Origin: Saccoglossus kowalevskii
Taxonomy: Eukaryota > Hemichordata > Enteropneusta > Harrimaniidae
Assembly: GCF_000003605.2 (NCBI RefSeq)
Contig: NW_003122909.1
Location: 85,020 to 111,921, forward strand
Reading direction: 5' to 3'
Length of the DNA: 26,902 bases
This document shows, one piece after another, positions 1 through 12,300 of this stretch; within the stretch, counting starts at the first letter, position 1, and every line of letters starts with the position of its first letter. The notes beneath the pieces are model-generated. The model saw nothing but the letters and a program-made list of their open reading frames with translations, was not told the DNA's origin and ran no database searches. The translations under genes were made by a program, and so were the position numbers.

Positions 1-15
1 TTATTTCCAACCCAG

Positions 16-315
16 ATTACACTGATGATGACCAGAACGTTCAGAGCGTAGATGCAGACGCCATATCAACATCAGAAATTGACGTATGGTGGGAGGTTTC
101 ACCAGTTAACTGTGACGTACTGGGTTATAAAGTCAAGTACCATCGTACTGACTACGTCGGTGGTGTCTGGGTCATGGACGTCCCTGGTGCTGACACATCC
201 TCAGCTAGACTGCAGCATCTGGAGTCCTCTACATGGTACATGATGCATGTTGCTGCCTATACGCATCGTAGTGTGTTGGATTATGTACCAGGTTATCCTG
301 TGCAGACACATCAAG
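16..315 (+). CDS. FN3 domain, super-module 1
   Basis: Single 300-nt exon, entering and leaving in phase 1, with the acceptor AG at 14-15 and a GTAATG donor at 316. It encodes about 100 residues of a fibronectin type III fold: VWWEVSPVNCDVLGYKVKYH covers the B and C strands with the core Trp and the Gly-Tyr-x-Val-x-Tyr motif. L-x-x-LESSTWYMMHVAAYT is the usual L..L.P.T.Y.v.V.A.t signature of the E and F strands. It ends in the linker PVQTH, which recurs in the other two FN3 copies. It has one cysteine (VNCD) conserved in all three copies. The upstream part of the gene lies outside the window. Confidence 0.88.
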
Positions 316-3300
316 GTAATGAATGGGGACCGTAAAATGTACAGTATTTAAGATAGTCAGAAAAAAGTGAACATTTCAGTTGGGTTCACGAGGTATGACT
401 ATCTTAAACCACATGTCATTTCAAATTGGTCGTTTATCTTTGTTTTTATTGGTGGGTGTACATTTCCTGTTTGTTTGTTTGTCCTTCCTTGCATACAGTC
501 TTCACGCATACACAATTTACATTGTAGCATACAATCACTGCTATGTAGTAATCTAAAAGTCAATGAAAAATCCCTTGACTTAAACTATATTGATATTAGC
601 ATCATACAGCTATGCTTTTCCTGGAATAGTTGCCATGGTGAAGAATAAATTTATGTGAATTCATGTGCACGTCATTGTTGTAACTGATTGTTGGACAACA
701 GACACAAACAGATTATATCTGGTTTTCTTTAGAAATCTCTGAAAGTTATTATTTTTTTTCCATTGCAACCAGATTGGTTAATAAGGCCGAAGTGTCAGTT
801 CGTTTTGTGTGGCTTAAATTATTCATGAATTTTCTGTTTCCAGTTATCAAACCAAGACCACCGCCCACTGACCCAGGTAAAGACTGCGGAGGTGAATATA
901 CAGCTAAGAATGGTTCACTACTCAGGATTATATCTCCCAACTATCCAGACAGATATGATAGAAATGAAGTGAGTATTAAACGTCTATCACAATTATTGTT
1001 TAGAGCATCTAGAGGGTGCTATTCTGCAAAGCTTTCACATTCATTTTCCATAGGCAAAGCACTGAGAATTGTTAATTACTGTCTCATCTGGGTTCATCAT
1101 AGCAATGTTTCACTTTTATCCAATCACATACAATAATATTGTTTTCTGTATTTGGCCTCTAGCCTTTTCACCACCAGTTCTTTCTTTTCATCACAAATTC
1201 ACAAAATAGTCCCATTTATAGTCTACACTTTTTTTCAAATGATTGAGACCATAACAACCACATTTTTGAGTAAAAAACTGTTGGCCTCAAAATGAGGGTT
1301 CATTACGAGAAGAAAAAAAGTGTAGACAAATTTGGGCGAGGAAGTCCGGTGGTGAAAAGGCTAGGGGGTGTTAATCTGCAAAGCTCTGACATGCAGTTTG
1401 TATATATTCACAGCACTGTGAGTGGTTGATTACTGCTTCATCTGGGTCTATCATTGCTGTGTATCTTAGAGACTTCTCTACAGAAAGATGGTTTGATTAT
1501 TTAGACATTGGTGAAGGCACTGATAACACTGATCTAGATACCAGAGTACACCATCTATCGGGATTCTTCAAACCATGGGATTATTGGAACTCGGACACCA
1601 GTGAGTTGTGGATGACATTCACAAGTGACCTTACTTTCCATCGAAGAGGATTTCTAATAGAATTTGAAGAGATTTTTGTTGGTAAGAAAATAAACAAACA
1701 TCACCTTTCCACTGTCACCATCTTTCTGCTCATCGTCCAAAATGTCAACATACTCCCTCACGAACGTGTTTAGGATTCCACTGAAATGCCTCTAAAGCAT
1801 GCGTCCAATCAGAGTTGGCGTAACATTTCACAACTAGTCATAAACAGAATGTAGTTTTGTGCTTGCGGATCATCGATCATTTTTGTCTCCGCTTCATTCT
1901 TCTGATGATATCTTTTGCTAATATAGTTATATCTTTCTTATTCCTTAGAACTGCCTGAGCCAAAACCTTTACCAACCGAACCAATAGACGAGGAGATATG
2001 TGGAGGAAATGTTTCCATACCTATTGGCGGGTCAGCAACTATATTATCACCAAACTATCCTGAGAACTACAAGAATGATTTGTCATGTGTGTGGCATGTG
2101 ATGTCTGAGAGTGGCAAACGCATTAATGTAAAGTTTGTTGATTTTGAGACCGAATACTGCCATGACCTGCTAGTATTAGGTGATGGACACAATGAAACTG
2201 ACCTGACAACGAGTCAGCTGACTTTATCTGGATCCCTGTCCCCCGAGCCATTTGATTCGGACGGAGACAAAATGTGGTTGACTTTCACTACAGACTATTC
2301 CATCACAGCACGCGGATTTGAACTAAATCTGACAGAAATTGATGACAATGGTATGTGATAATACAAAAACAAACTCTGATGTTTAAAGCGGGAGGGTCGT
2401 CACCTGTGTATGCATGGGAGTCCCAATTGACGATAACAACACACGCTAAAATCGCAAAGGCTCATGGGTAGACGCTTGTTTGTAAACAATGGCATGCTAT
2501 GGCCATCTGACGCATGTGCAGGTGACGACTCCCCTCGCTTTAATAATAGTGGTGTTCATCGTGATACTCTGTGTTCAGTGTGGGTCTCATGCGATGTAAA
2601 CAAAGCATTGTTTATTTTATACAAAATTTGAATAGATTTGTAATATTGTAAAAGAAGTTAGAAATGGTTAAGCATGTTCATTTAAAAATAGCATGAAATG
2701 TTCACACATGCATGATGTCTATGACATTTCCTGCCATATATAAATATGTATTTAGATTCTGTATTTTATTGTTTACTAACTGTAAGGTTGATTGGTAATA
2801 TGTCCATATAAATATTTATATATGTTATATAATTATATGTTATATATTGCAATTTATCATACTTTCATGCGATAATAAAATTTGACGATGCAAATTTAAT
2901 AGTTTTTTGTTTTTCTCTTTCATAGATATTGAATGTGGTGGTACATTGACTATCACAGAAGATGGTCTCCATAGTGTTACCATAGTATCACCTAACTACC
3001 CTGACGACTATAATCACAATGACTACTGTCTGTGGACCATCAATCTAGACGAAGCATTATCTGACCAACACATCTTAGCAGTTGTTGATGACTTCGAGAC
3101 TGAAAAAGGTTATGATTGGCTTGAGATTGGTTCTGGCTCCGATCATCTGGAGTTTTCCACTCTTCTTTATCGTCTTTCTGGATCCGTTGATGGATCATAT
3201 GCAACTCACAACAATGCATTATGGGTACTGTGGACCACTGATCAAAGTGTGAGCAAAGAAGGATATTCAATTCAGTTTGTAGCAGGTAATTAATTAATCA

Positions 3301-6300
3301 CTGATGGTGTCAAGTTTATCAAATGTAGTGATTATGCCCTCTGGAGAAATATTTAAACTTTCCAATGGCATGAACTGCAACAATTCAGAGTCATACACAT
3401 GTATATGCATTCATCCCCAATTTAAATTACTTTTCTTGACATACAACCATGTATGCCACTGATATTATTATGAAGAATTAAGTCATGCCATTACATGCAT
3501 TTACTTTTTGAAATGACATGGGAGCTAAAAATGGCTCTCCTGAACACAGTGATACAAGTGATAAGGAAAGCTATGCTGTTAAAATCCTCTTCAAAGTAGT
3601 ATTTTTAAGTGGAAGGCAAGTGCTGTAAAACATATCTTTTTAGCCAGCACGTTACTTTAGATTCTGTTTCTCATGCCTTAGTTCAAATTCACTAATTTAA
3701 AAATTGCATGTAGCTATTTCAAAGTTCCGTCATGTTATTTTGATTAAAATAATTAATGCACATTATACAGCATGCAAAAATACACACAGTAATAAACAGA
3801 CATTTAGAATTTAGAATTGTGATGTTGTAAATCATTACTGCTAATAAATGATGTAGTAGAGTTTGGGTGAGAAATGTGCTGTATGGTAGTGGTTGATACA
3901 AAGCAGTACTGTTAAATCATGGCTTGACTTAAAAATTTATATCTACTGATTTCATTATTTATTTCAATTCATTTACAGTTGATCCATGTGGTGACCACTA
4001 TACTGAGATATCCGGGAACATCACATCTCCTGGATATCCACAGATGGAGTATCCTCATGGAAGTGATTGCACTTGGAAAATCAGTGTTGAAAACAACATG
4101 TCAATATTGATATCGTTTTCCCAGTTTGCTCTGGAACTAGATTACGATTATGTCCGGATTGGGGAAGGATTGATTCCTAACAACTACCAGTACTATGTAA
4201 GTATAGTCTTCTGGGCATAGACACAATTATTGTGTTTTCAATGTTTAATTTACATTTTTTTAAGTCATTTTTCATATGATGTCCATTTTCTCAGAATAAT
4301 AGCCATTGGTGGAAAAGGTGACAGAATTTCTTGTAGCCGTGACATTTTCAGAATGAGTTCCTTTTATCCTCAAGCATTTCCCAATTTAATTGTATACTAT
4401 CTCTCCTACGGTCACCTATTATAGTTATCTAGGGGGCATTTCCAATTGAACTGGGGGCTTGGAGTGAGGGTTATAGTTAGTATTAGGGTTGGTTGCATTC
4501 AACTGATCGTAACTGCTGTTTTGCTTAGCTGAATATGAATATTCATGTTCGTGGAGTCTAATGATGGAATATTTGTCATCACTACAGGAACTGTCTGGTA
4601 GTGATCTACCCAAAGATATTATTGTTTACCATCATCAAAGCTGGATAGAATTCACTTCAGATAATAGTGTCAGTGACAATGGTTTCTCTCTCACTTATCA
4701 AGGATACATTGAAGGTATGCTCCTTGCCTCATGAATAATGTAACCAGTCTGTTTTGAGTGGTATTCTTTGTGATCCAAAGTATATGTTTAGTAATCACTT
4801 GTTCATTTAACAGTCACATGTCCATATTTAAAGATCATATGTCCATATTAAATGATCACATGTTCAGTTTAAATGATCATATGTCCATATTAAATGATCA
4901 CATGTCCAGTTTAAAGGATCATGTTTATATTTAATAATCACATGCCCATATTAAATAATCTCATGTTCATATTAAATAATCACACATCCATATTTAATAA
5001 TCAGTTCCCAATATTTAATCACATGTCCAAATTTAAAGATCACATGCTCATATATAATAATCAGTTCCCAGTATTTAAAGATGACATATCCATATTAAAT
5101 TATCACATGTTCAAATTTAACAATCACATATCCACATTCATAGTTGATTTTGTACAGCATATTGATTGAATATTTATTTTGTTTTCAGATATTGCTGAGC
5201 CCAAACCATGTGGTGCGGCATACATCGTAAAGTCTGGACAGCCAGTGATAATAGAATCTCCAAACTACCCACAAAACTACCCATCAAACTCGCTGTGTCG
5301 GTGGAATGTTACAACAAAATCAGGGCTCAAAATGACAATACAGTTCAGAGATTTTGCCACTGAGTTAGGAATTGATTGGTTAGACATTGGTGATGGGTTA
5401 GATTCCAATGATCAAAGTAGCAGAGTCAGACACATGTCTGGTCTGTTTTTTATCATGCCAACACCAGTGTTGTCAGAAGGTGACAGTATGTGGTTGGAAT
5501 TCACTTCAGATGCCAGCATTAATTTTAAAGGATTTCAACTCGTGATTAATGAGTTTAATGACAGTAAGTACATTGTATTTCACACTTTTGTCAAAGTATT
5601 AAATATACATGTATGCTAGCTTCCTATTGGTTACTGAACCCAAATTGTGAGCTATCGGAAAATTGCTTGTTTCTTGCCAGAAATGAAGTGTGCATGTTTC
5701 CAGAGCTGTACATGTATATCTCAAACTTCTCTGTCAATTCTCTTCAAACCAAAATCTTTTGGCAAAGTGGGGGCCATATTTGTTGTTATACACTAAAATC
5801 AGTTTTTTGACATGTCCATAACCGGATTTGGGCATTTGTAATTTTTTAAAATGCACTACAATCAGGCGTTTTGAAATGTCTTAAACCAGATCTTGCACAC
5901 ATGTACACTTATTTTGAAACTCACTGAAGGTCTGAAGTGATACCCATGGGAACATGAATGGCTTGTAAACACTTAATACAACTGTATCCTTCATTGATTT
6001 TTCGATCCATTTATTATGCAGCCATAATATGTTATTAATAAATAATGTTAATATATAAATAAAACTGATTAAACATGTCTTTTTCAGCTGAAACATCACC
6101 ACCAAAGCCAACTCCAACAGAGCCATCAGTGTCACCGTCGGTCACACCAACTACATCCGAACCATGTGGATATCATATTGACCTACAGAACAACAACCCC
6201 ATAGACTTGTATTCACCGAATTATCCTGAAGACTATGATAACAATTTGCACTGTGAGTGGACTGTCAGTGCAGATCCAGGAAGAAGAATTGCTGTTACTT

Positions 6301-9300
6301 ATATAGATTTCACGACTGAACTAATGTGAGTACATTGTATTAGTCCTTTCACCACCTGTGCTATAGGACAAAAGCCCCATCTGCGATGATATAACTATAA
6401 GTTTGTATTACTATTATTTTATTTGCAGTAAATATGCTTGAAATGTGAAAGGTTTTCGTAAAATTGACATTTCAAAAAACTGTTACAGTGTCTTCCAATT
6501 ACAGCTGTTATTTTATATACCACTGTTATTCTCATAATTCTAATAATTCATGCTACACACCTACCTGTGTCGTAGCATGAACAGTACTGTAACACTAATT
6601 AGACAATCAGTTAAAACTTGTAAAGTTAAAAGTTAAATTAAAAGTAATTTCAAGCAACTACATAGGCGGCTGTAATTGATAATATTTTCTTTTATCAATT
6701 ACTGTGAATTGTGTTCAAAAGTGTTCACACAGGAAATTCAACCACATGACCAAATAGCTATAATATAACATGCCATAATAAGATGTCAGTTTCTGTCTCT
6801 GACAATCAACCACATAATCAAAAGGAAAGCAATAATATGACACATCATAATAAGATGTCAGTTTCTGTCCTTGACATTTCAGATGGGACTATTTAGAGAT
6901 TGGTCAAGGATTAATTGTGGATGATGCATCTATGCGAAGAGATTCTGGATCTTCTCTGCCATCACCATTTACTACAGTAAACAATGACATCTGGTTCAAG
7001 TTCATCACTGATTCAACCGTCAAACACAGAGGATTTCATCTGAGGTTAGAAGTGCCAGAAGGTGGGTGAAATACAGAGTAGAGTGTTATCATTAACTCTC
7101 TGTTGAAAGACAACATTCTTTTAAGTCAGTGCTACCAAATAATATATTTTTTCTATTTACAGAATGTGGCAGTGTGGAGAGTATATCGACTGATGGTAGT
7201 CTACGTATCCAGTATCCTGAGAGTGAAGAGCAATATGGGATGAATGAGTACTGTAAATGGATCATTTCATCTGACTCTGACCAATATATTCGTGTCCATG
7301 TAGTCTTATTAGATACTGGTTAGTAAAGAATGATGTTAGCGCCCTCGCAAGGCAAATCTTGGTTTTTGTTTTCACATGAAATTTCTTTATTATGCATCTG
7401 TCAGTGTTATAACCTGTCATAATATATGGCATCAATTGGGGGTACCTGCATTCCAAAAATTTGATACATACAAATTCAAAAAGAAGTGATTATGTAATGT
7501 TTCCAAGATGACAGGCATCTGTGTGGCTCAGTTTTTGGCATCACTATACTGTTTTCAAGTATATACGCAAAGTATGCACGATATATGCACAAAGACATGT
7601 AGCAGAGGTCAATGCGACAATATACTGTCTGTGAGTGCTTACTGTGTGGTATACTCATAATTAGTCATTTTTTAGCTTTTCCACTGATATCTCAAGTACT
7701 GATCATCACATTTCAATGAATCTTAGCACATAGATGCTCCTTGACAATGCACAGACCTGGTCAGTTTTAGGTTAAAACCTGTTCATATTAGTTCCCTAAT
7801 CAGCATAATATTTCATAATTGTTTGTTCTAATGACATTTCAATGAAACTTGGTACATAGATGGTTTGTGACATTGCGCAGACCTTATTAGTTTTACACTC
7901 AAATCCATGCATAATAATTACCTGATTTGCATAATTATGGTATTCTGATAGCTTACAGTGATATGTATAACAATATGAGACATACTAGCATGTTGTTATG
8001 ATATAAATGTATTTAAATGTTATATACATCAAGTTACATAGAAATGAAATGTATTGCTATCCTATTTACGTGTAGCTTTTGGAGCTGGAATATGAGTTTG
8101 AGACTGTGAACATATGCGTAAAATGCCCTGTGTTATAAGAAAACAGAGACTTATGTTTTGTGCGTCCGTCCGTGCGTGCGCCCGGACCTGTATCTTAGAA
8201 ATGCCTGGACCAATCACAATCAAACTTCACACACACATCATACATGATATTATACATGTCACGTCAATTTGTTTCATGATCTGATTCAAGATGGCCGAAT
8301 GGCGGTCATTTTTGTGCTAAAAATCATCGAAATCAAGCTTTTCTTGGCTGTTTACAGATGGATTTTGTTCACACTTGGTATATACATTAGACATTATAGA
8401 ACCTTGATGCACATCATTTTGTTTTACGATCTGATTCAAGATGGCTGAATGGCGGCCATTTTTGTGCTAAAAAATTATAAAAATCAAGCATTTTTTGGCT
8501 GTTTACAGATAGATTTTGTTCAAAATTGGTATATACATTAGACATTATAGGACCTTGATGCAAATGATTTTGTTTTTCAGATAAGATTCAAAATGGCCGA
8601 CTGGCGGCCATTTTGTTTTAATGAATGTGGTTCTCATGCCATATCTCTGACTTGCTTTCACTGATTATGTTCAAATTTTAAATATTCATTATACATCATG
8701 TCATAGATAAACAGATATATTGGTTGATGATCCTATTCAAAATAGCCGAATGGTGGTCATTTTTGTGCTAAAAAATCATCAAATATCAAGCATTTCTGGC
8801 ATTTATGGATGGATTTTGTTCAAACTTGGTACATGCATTAGACATTACGGGTTCCTGATGCACATCATTTATTTTTCAGATCGGGTTCGAAATGGCTGTC
8901 TGGCGGCCATTTTGTTTTAATGAATGGGCTTCTAGACCCATATCTCCGACTTGTTTTGACTGATTATATTCAAATTTTAAATATTCATTATACATCATGT
9001 CATAGATAAACAGATATATTGGTTTGATGATCCTATTCAAAATAGCCGAATGGTGGTCATTTTTGTGCTAAAAATCATCAAATATCAAGCATTTCTGGCA
9101 TTTATGGATGGATTTTGTTAAAACTTGGTACATACATTAGACATTACGGGTTCCTGATGCACGTCATATTATTTTTCAAATTGGATTCAAAATGGCTGAC
9201 TGGCGGCCATTTTGTTTTAATGATTGGGCTTTTAGAGCCATATCTCTTAAATGCTTTGACTGATTATATTCAAATTTTATATATTCGTTATACATCATGT

Positions 9301-12300
9301 TATATATATACATGTATTCAAAATGGCTGATTTTGAATGCTGTTCCAGACCAATATCTCTCAATATGAACAAGTACTTGTTTGACGATCAGATACAAATA
9401 TCAATCATTTTAATGTTAAAAAATCATATTCCTGACATGGTTATATTCCAGCTATATTACTATAAACAAAACTACATGTATATCTTAAATTTGATAACTA
9501 ACGGGGACTGTGCCATGCATGGCTTGTATAACTAATTTTTATTTTTCAGAAAAAAATTTTGATTTCCTTGAAATTGGTGAGGGAAATGACCCAACAGATA
9601 TGTCAACCCGTCTGCTGAAAGCTTCTGGTAACCACGCCGATGAGGTGTTCTTCACATTGGACAGCACCGTCTGGATGTCATTTTCATCAGACGGGTCTAG
9701 ACATGGAGATGGTTTCACTGTTGACTTCTATGATGGTGTGTAATAACAATGAGCTTAAACCAGTGAGCATAGACAGTGCGTTATGCTACTGTGGCTGCTG
9801 TTTCCTTCAGTAAAGATAACAGTAATACAATGTGTTGTCATATCATACAGTGCTGAACACTTTTCAAGTGTCTGGTAAAAGTTTAGGATTTTAACAGAAA
9901 GAACATTTAGACTAGACTAAAGTCAACTGTATTCTAACAAATTCATCCAGATATAGGCTAGCCATCTATTTATTGAATAACTATTTGGATGGCTAGGATT
10001 GACTGGAATATTAAATACAACAGTTTGGAGGGTGTATTAAATATTGAATTAAAGTTATACATCACCTATAACTAGCAAGACCCAACATTATGCACAAGGC
10101 CAGCAGAAATCGTATATACATATGTGTACAACATGAATGTGAACAAGTAATATGCACTTGTAATAGTAGGAATCCAATAGTTTCAATAATTCTTATATAT
10201 AATGTTCACAGATGCATGTATGACAGTTGAAAGTTCTACTTTCCCGGGAACGTTAACTTCTCCCAATTATCCCAGTGAGTATGCTCACAATTCCCACTGC
10301 ATATGGAAATTGAATCAGGAAGAAGGAAGACAGATTCGTTTGACTTTCCATCATTTCAGTCTAGAACAAAGCAGAGATTATTTATTCATCGGTGAAGGTG
10401 ATGACCCGTACAGTACACCAACCTTGGTAAGTTTAGTTTTGTTTATTGGGTTCATGATCGACTTTTCCTGAGTTCTGTGATTGAGTTGTAAATTTTCTCA
10501 CACACACCAACTGATTTGGATGAAAGTTATTGAAAAAATTCTTTTATGATTGGTGGATGAAGTTGAGATATATAGTTTATGTGGCACCAGACTGTTGTGT
10601 ATTTTCTATGAAAATCTTTCTTGCAATGGCTAGCCCATTCATCTGTCTTACAATTTTCTTCTCATAAAGGTTGGCCCACCAATCTATCTTACAAATTTCT
10701 TGTCATAAAGGCTGGCCCACCCGTTTATCTTACAATTTCCTTCTTATAAATGTTGGCTAATTCATATACAATGTATCATACAAACTCTTTGCAAAGGTAT
10801 GTGCAAGCATTGGCTCTATTAGTGATGTATAATTTCATTTCATGTCATTTGTATATCTTCCATAACATAAACTTCTCGTATTTGACAGACATTAACTGGC
10901 TCTGATTTGCCTGAAGACTATATCAGTGATGGCAATAAAGTATGGTTTCGCTTTGAGAGTGATTGGACGGTAGTGGACACTGGGTTTAACATCACATATG
11001 AGGCTGAATGTAAGTTTATGTGTGTATTTTTCCCTTTTTCCCATGGTTAGTATTTACTGGTAAATGCTTGATATCAATAGATGTATTTTAGCAGTATGTA
11101 GGTTATATACCGTAGTTATAGTGAAAATATTTAAAAAAATATAAATTCCAAGTGAAATCTTGGTTCCTCCATTCAAAGATTCTCTTAAACAATATGCTGA
11201 TGAGTCCTGTGGCGACTTCAAAAGAACATTTCCAACATGCGCCCATCTTCGTATTAGGTGATTAACAACCATAAAACGAATGAATGAAATTTATATGATT
11301 GATTTACTGTAATTTGATCAAAAAACATTGAAATATAGTATATAACTTTATATATAGAATACTGTATCATTTTTATCTGTTTTACTTTCCTAGGTCCAAT
11401 TGGTTATGAATCTGGACACAGTGGTAGGTGTTACCGATATGTCTATGATCCCCTACCATGGGATGATGCCAGGCATGAATGCTTGCTTACAACAAATGGA
11501 GATTTGGTAATACTAGAGACAGAAGACGAATATCAATATGTACTGCAAAGAATGAATCAAACTGATTTCTGGATTGGTAAGTCTTCTATTTTTAGCAAAT
11601 CAAAACAAACTTTAAAAAAAAAATAATTTTCATGTCAGGTGATGTTTACTTAGATGAGTTCTTAGCCAAGGTTCTACCAAAGTAACATTCGTATATTATG
11701 TATACTGTAGAATACTTTATTATCGCTTGGAATTTATTTTCACTATTTTTGCTGAAGGGATGATTCCGTGAAAATAAAATCCAGTGAATATACTTTTTTT
11801 CCTATATTTCACATTAAATTCATCAAAAATCAGTAAAAATAAATTCCATACAAAACAACCAAAAAGCCTTTTCAAGAAAATTTATTCCAGCGAAAATAAA
11901 GTATTTCACATTATTCACTTTTCTTGTATAATACATATATGTGCTATTAAACTAGTATCACTGACGAATCAAAATTAGAGGTTTTATGACATCATAGCTT
12001 TGCAGAATCACATGATAATGTAAACCTTTATTTGTAAGTCAATTTATTTCAGCAAAGAGCTGCCAAATTTAACTAAATTTGTTTAATTCAGATGGAGGTG
12101 ATTTACAACCAATATGAATCTCCCACAGCGTCATATTGGATTTGAAAAAAGGTCTAAATACTGGTTTTGGCTCACACATTATTTTGCCATAGCCCCTGCT
12201 CCTCATCCAATACAATATGGTGCTGTAGGGGATTCATAATTGTGTATAAGTAATTGCTTGGTAGTATAATACACATTCTCAATTCTGTTCTTGTCCTAAC

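Noticed and set aside
367-648. 93-codon open frame with a hydrophobic stretch, possible small membrane protein
   Set aside because: Lies wholly in the intron between FN3-1 and CUB A1, has no recognised motif, and its composition fits the pyrimidine-rich intron.
3040-3270. Antisense frame of 76 codons opposite CUB C1
   Set aside because: Shadow of the CUB C1 exon, no domain on the minus strand.
4921-5169. 82-codon open frame with repeating HMxIxNN-like peptide
   Set aside because: It is the 21-bp minisatellite read in one frame; it stops before the CUB E1 exon and has no domain or codon support.
8720-9535. Several 66-73-codon open frames with similar peptides
   Set aside because: They are frames of the tandem repeat array in the CUB G1 intron; the similarity comes from the repeat.
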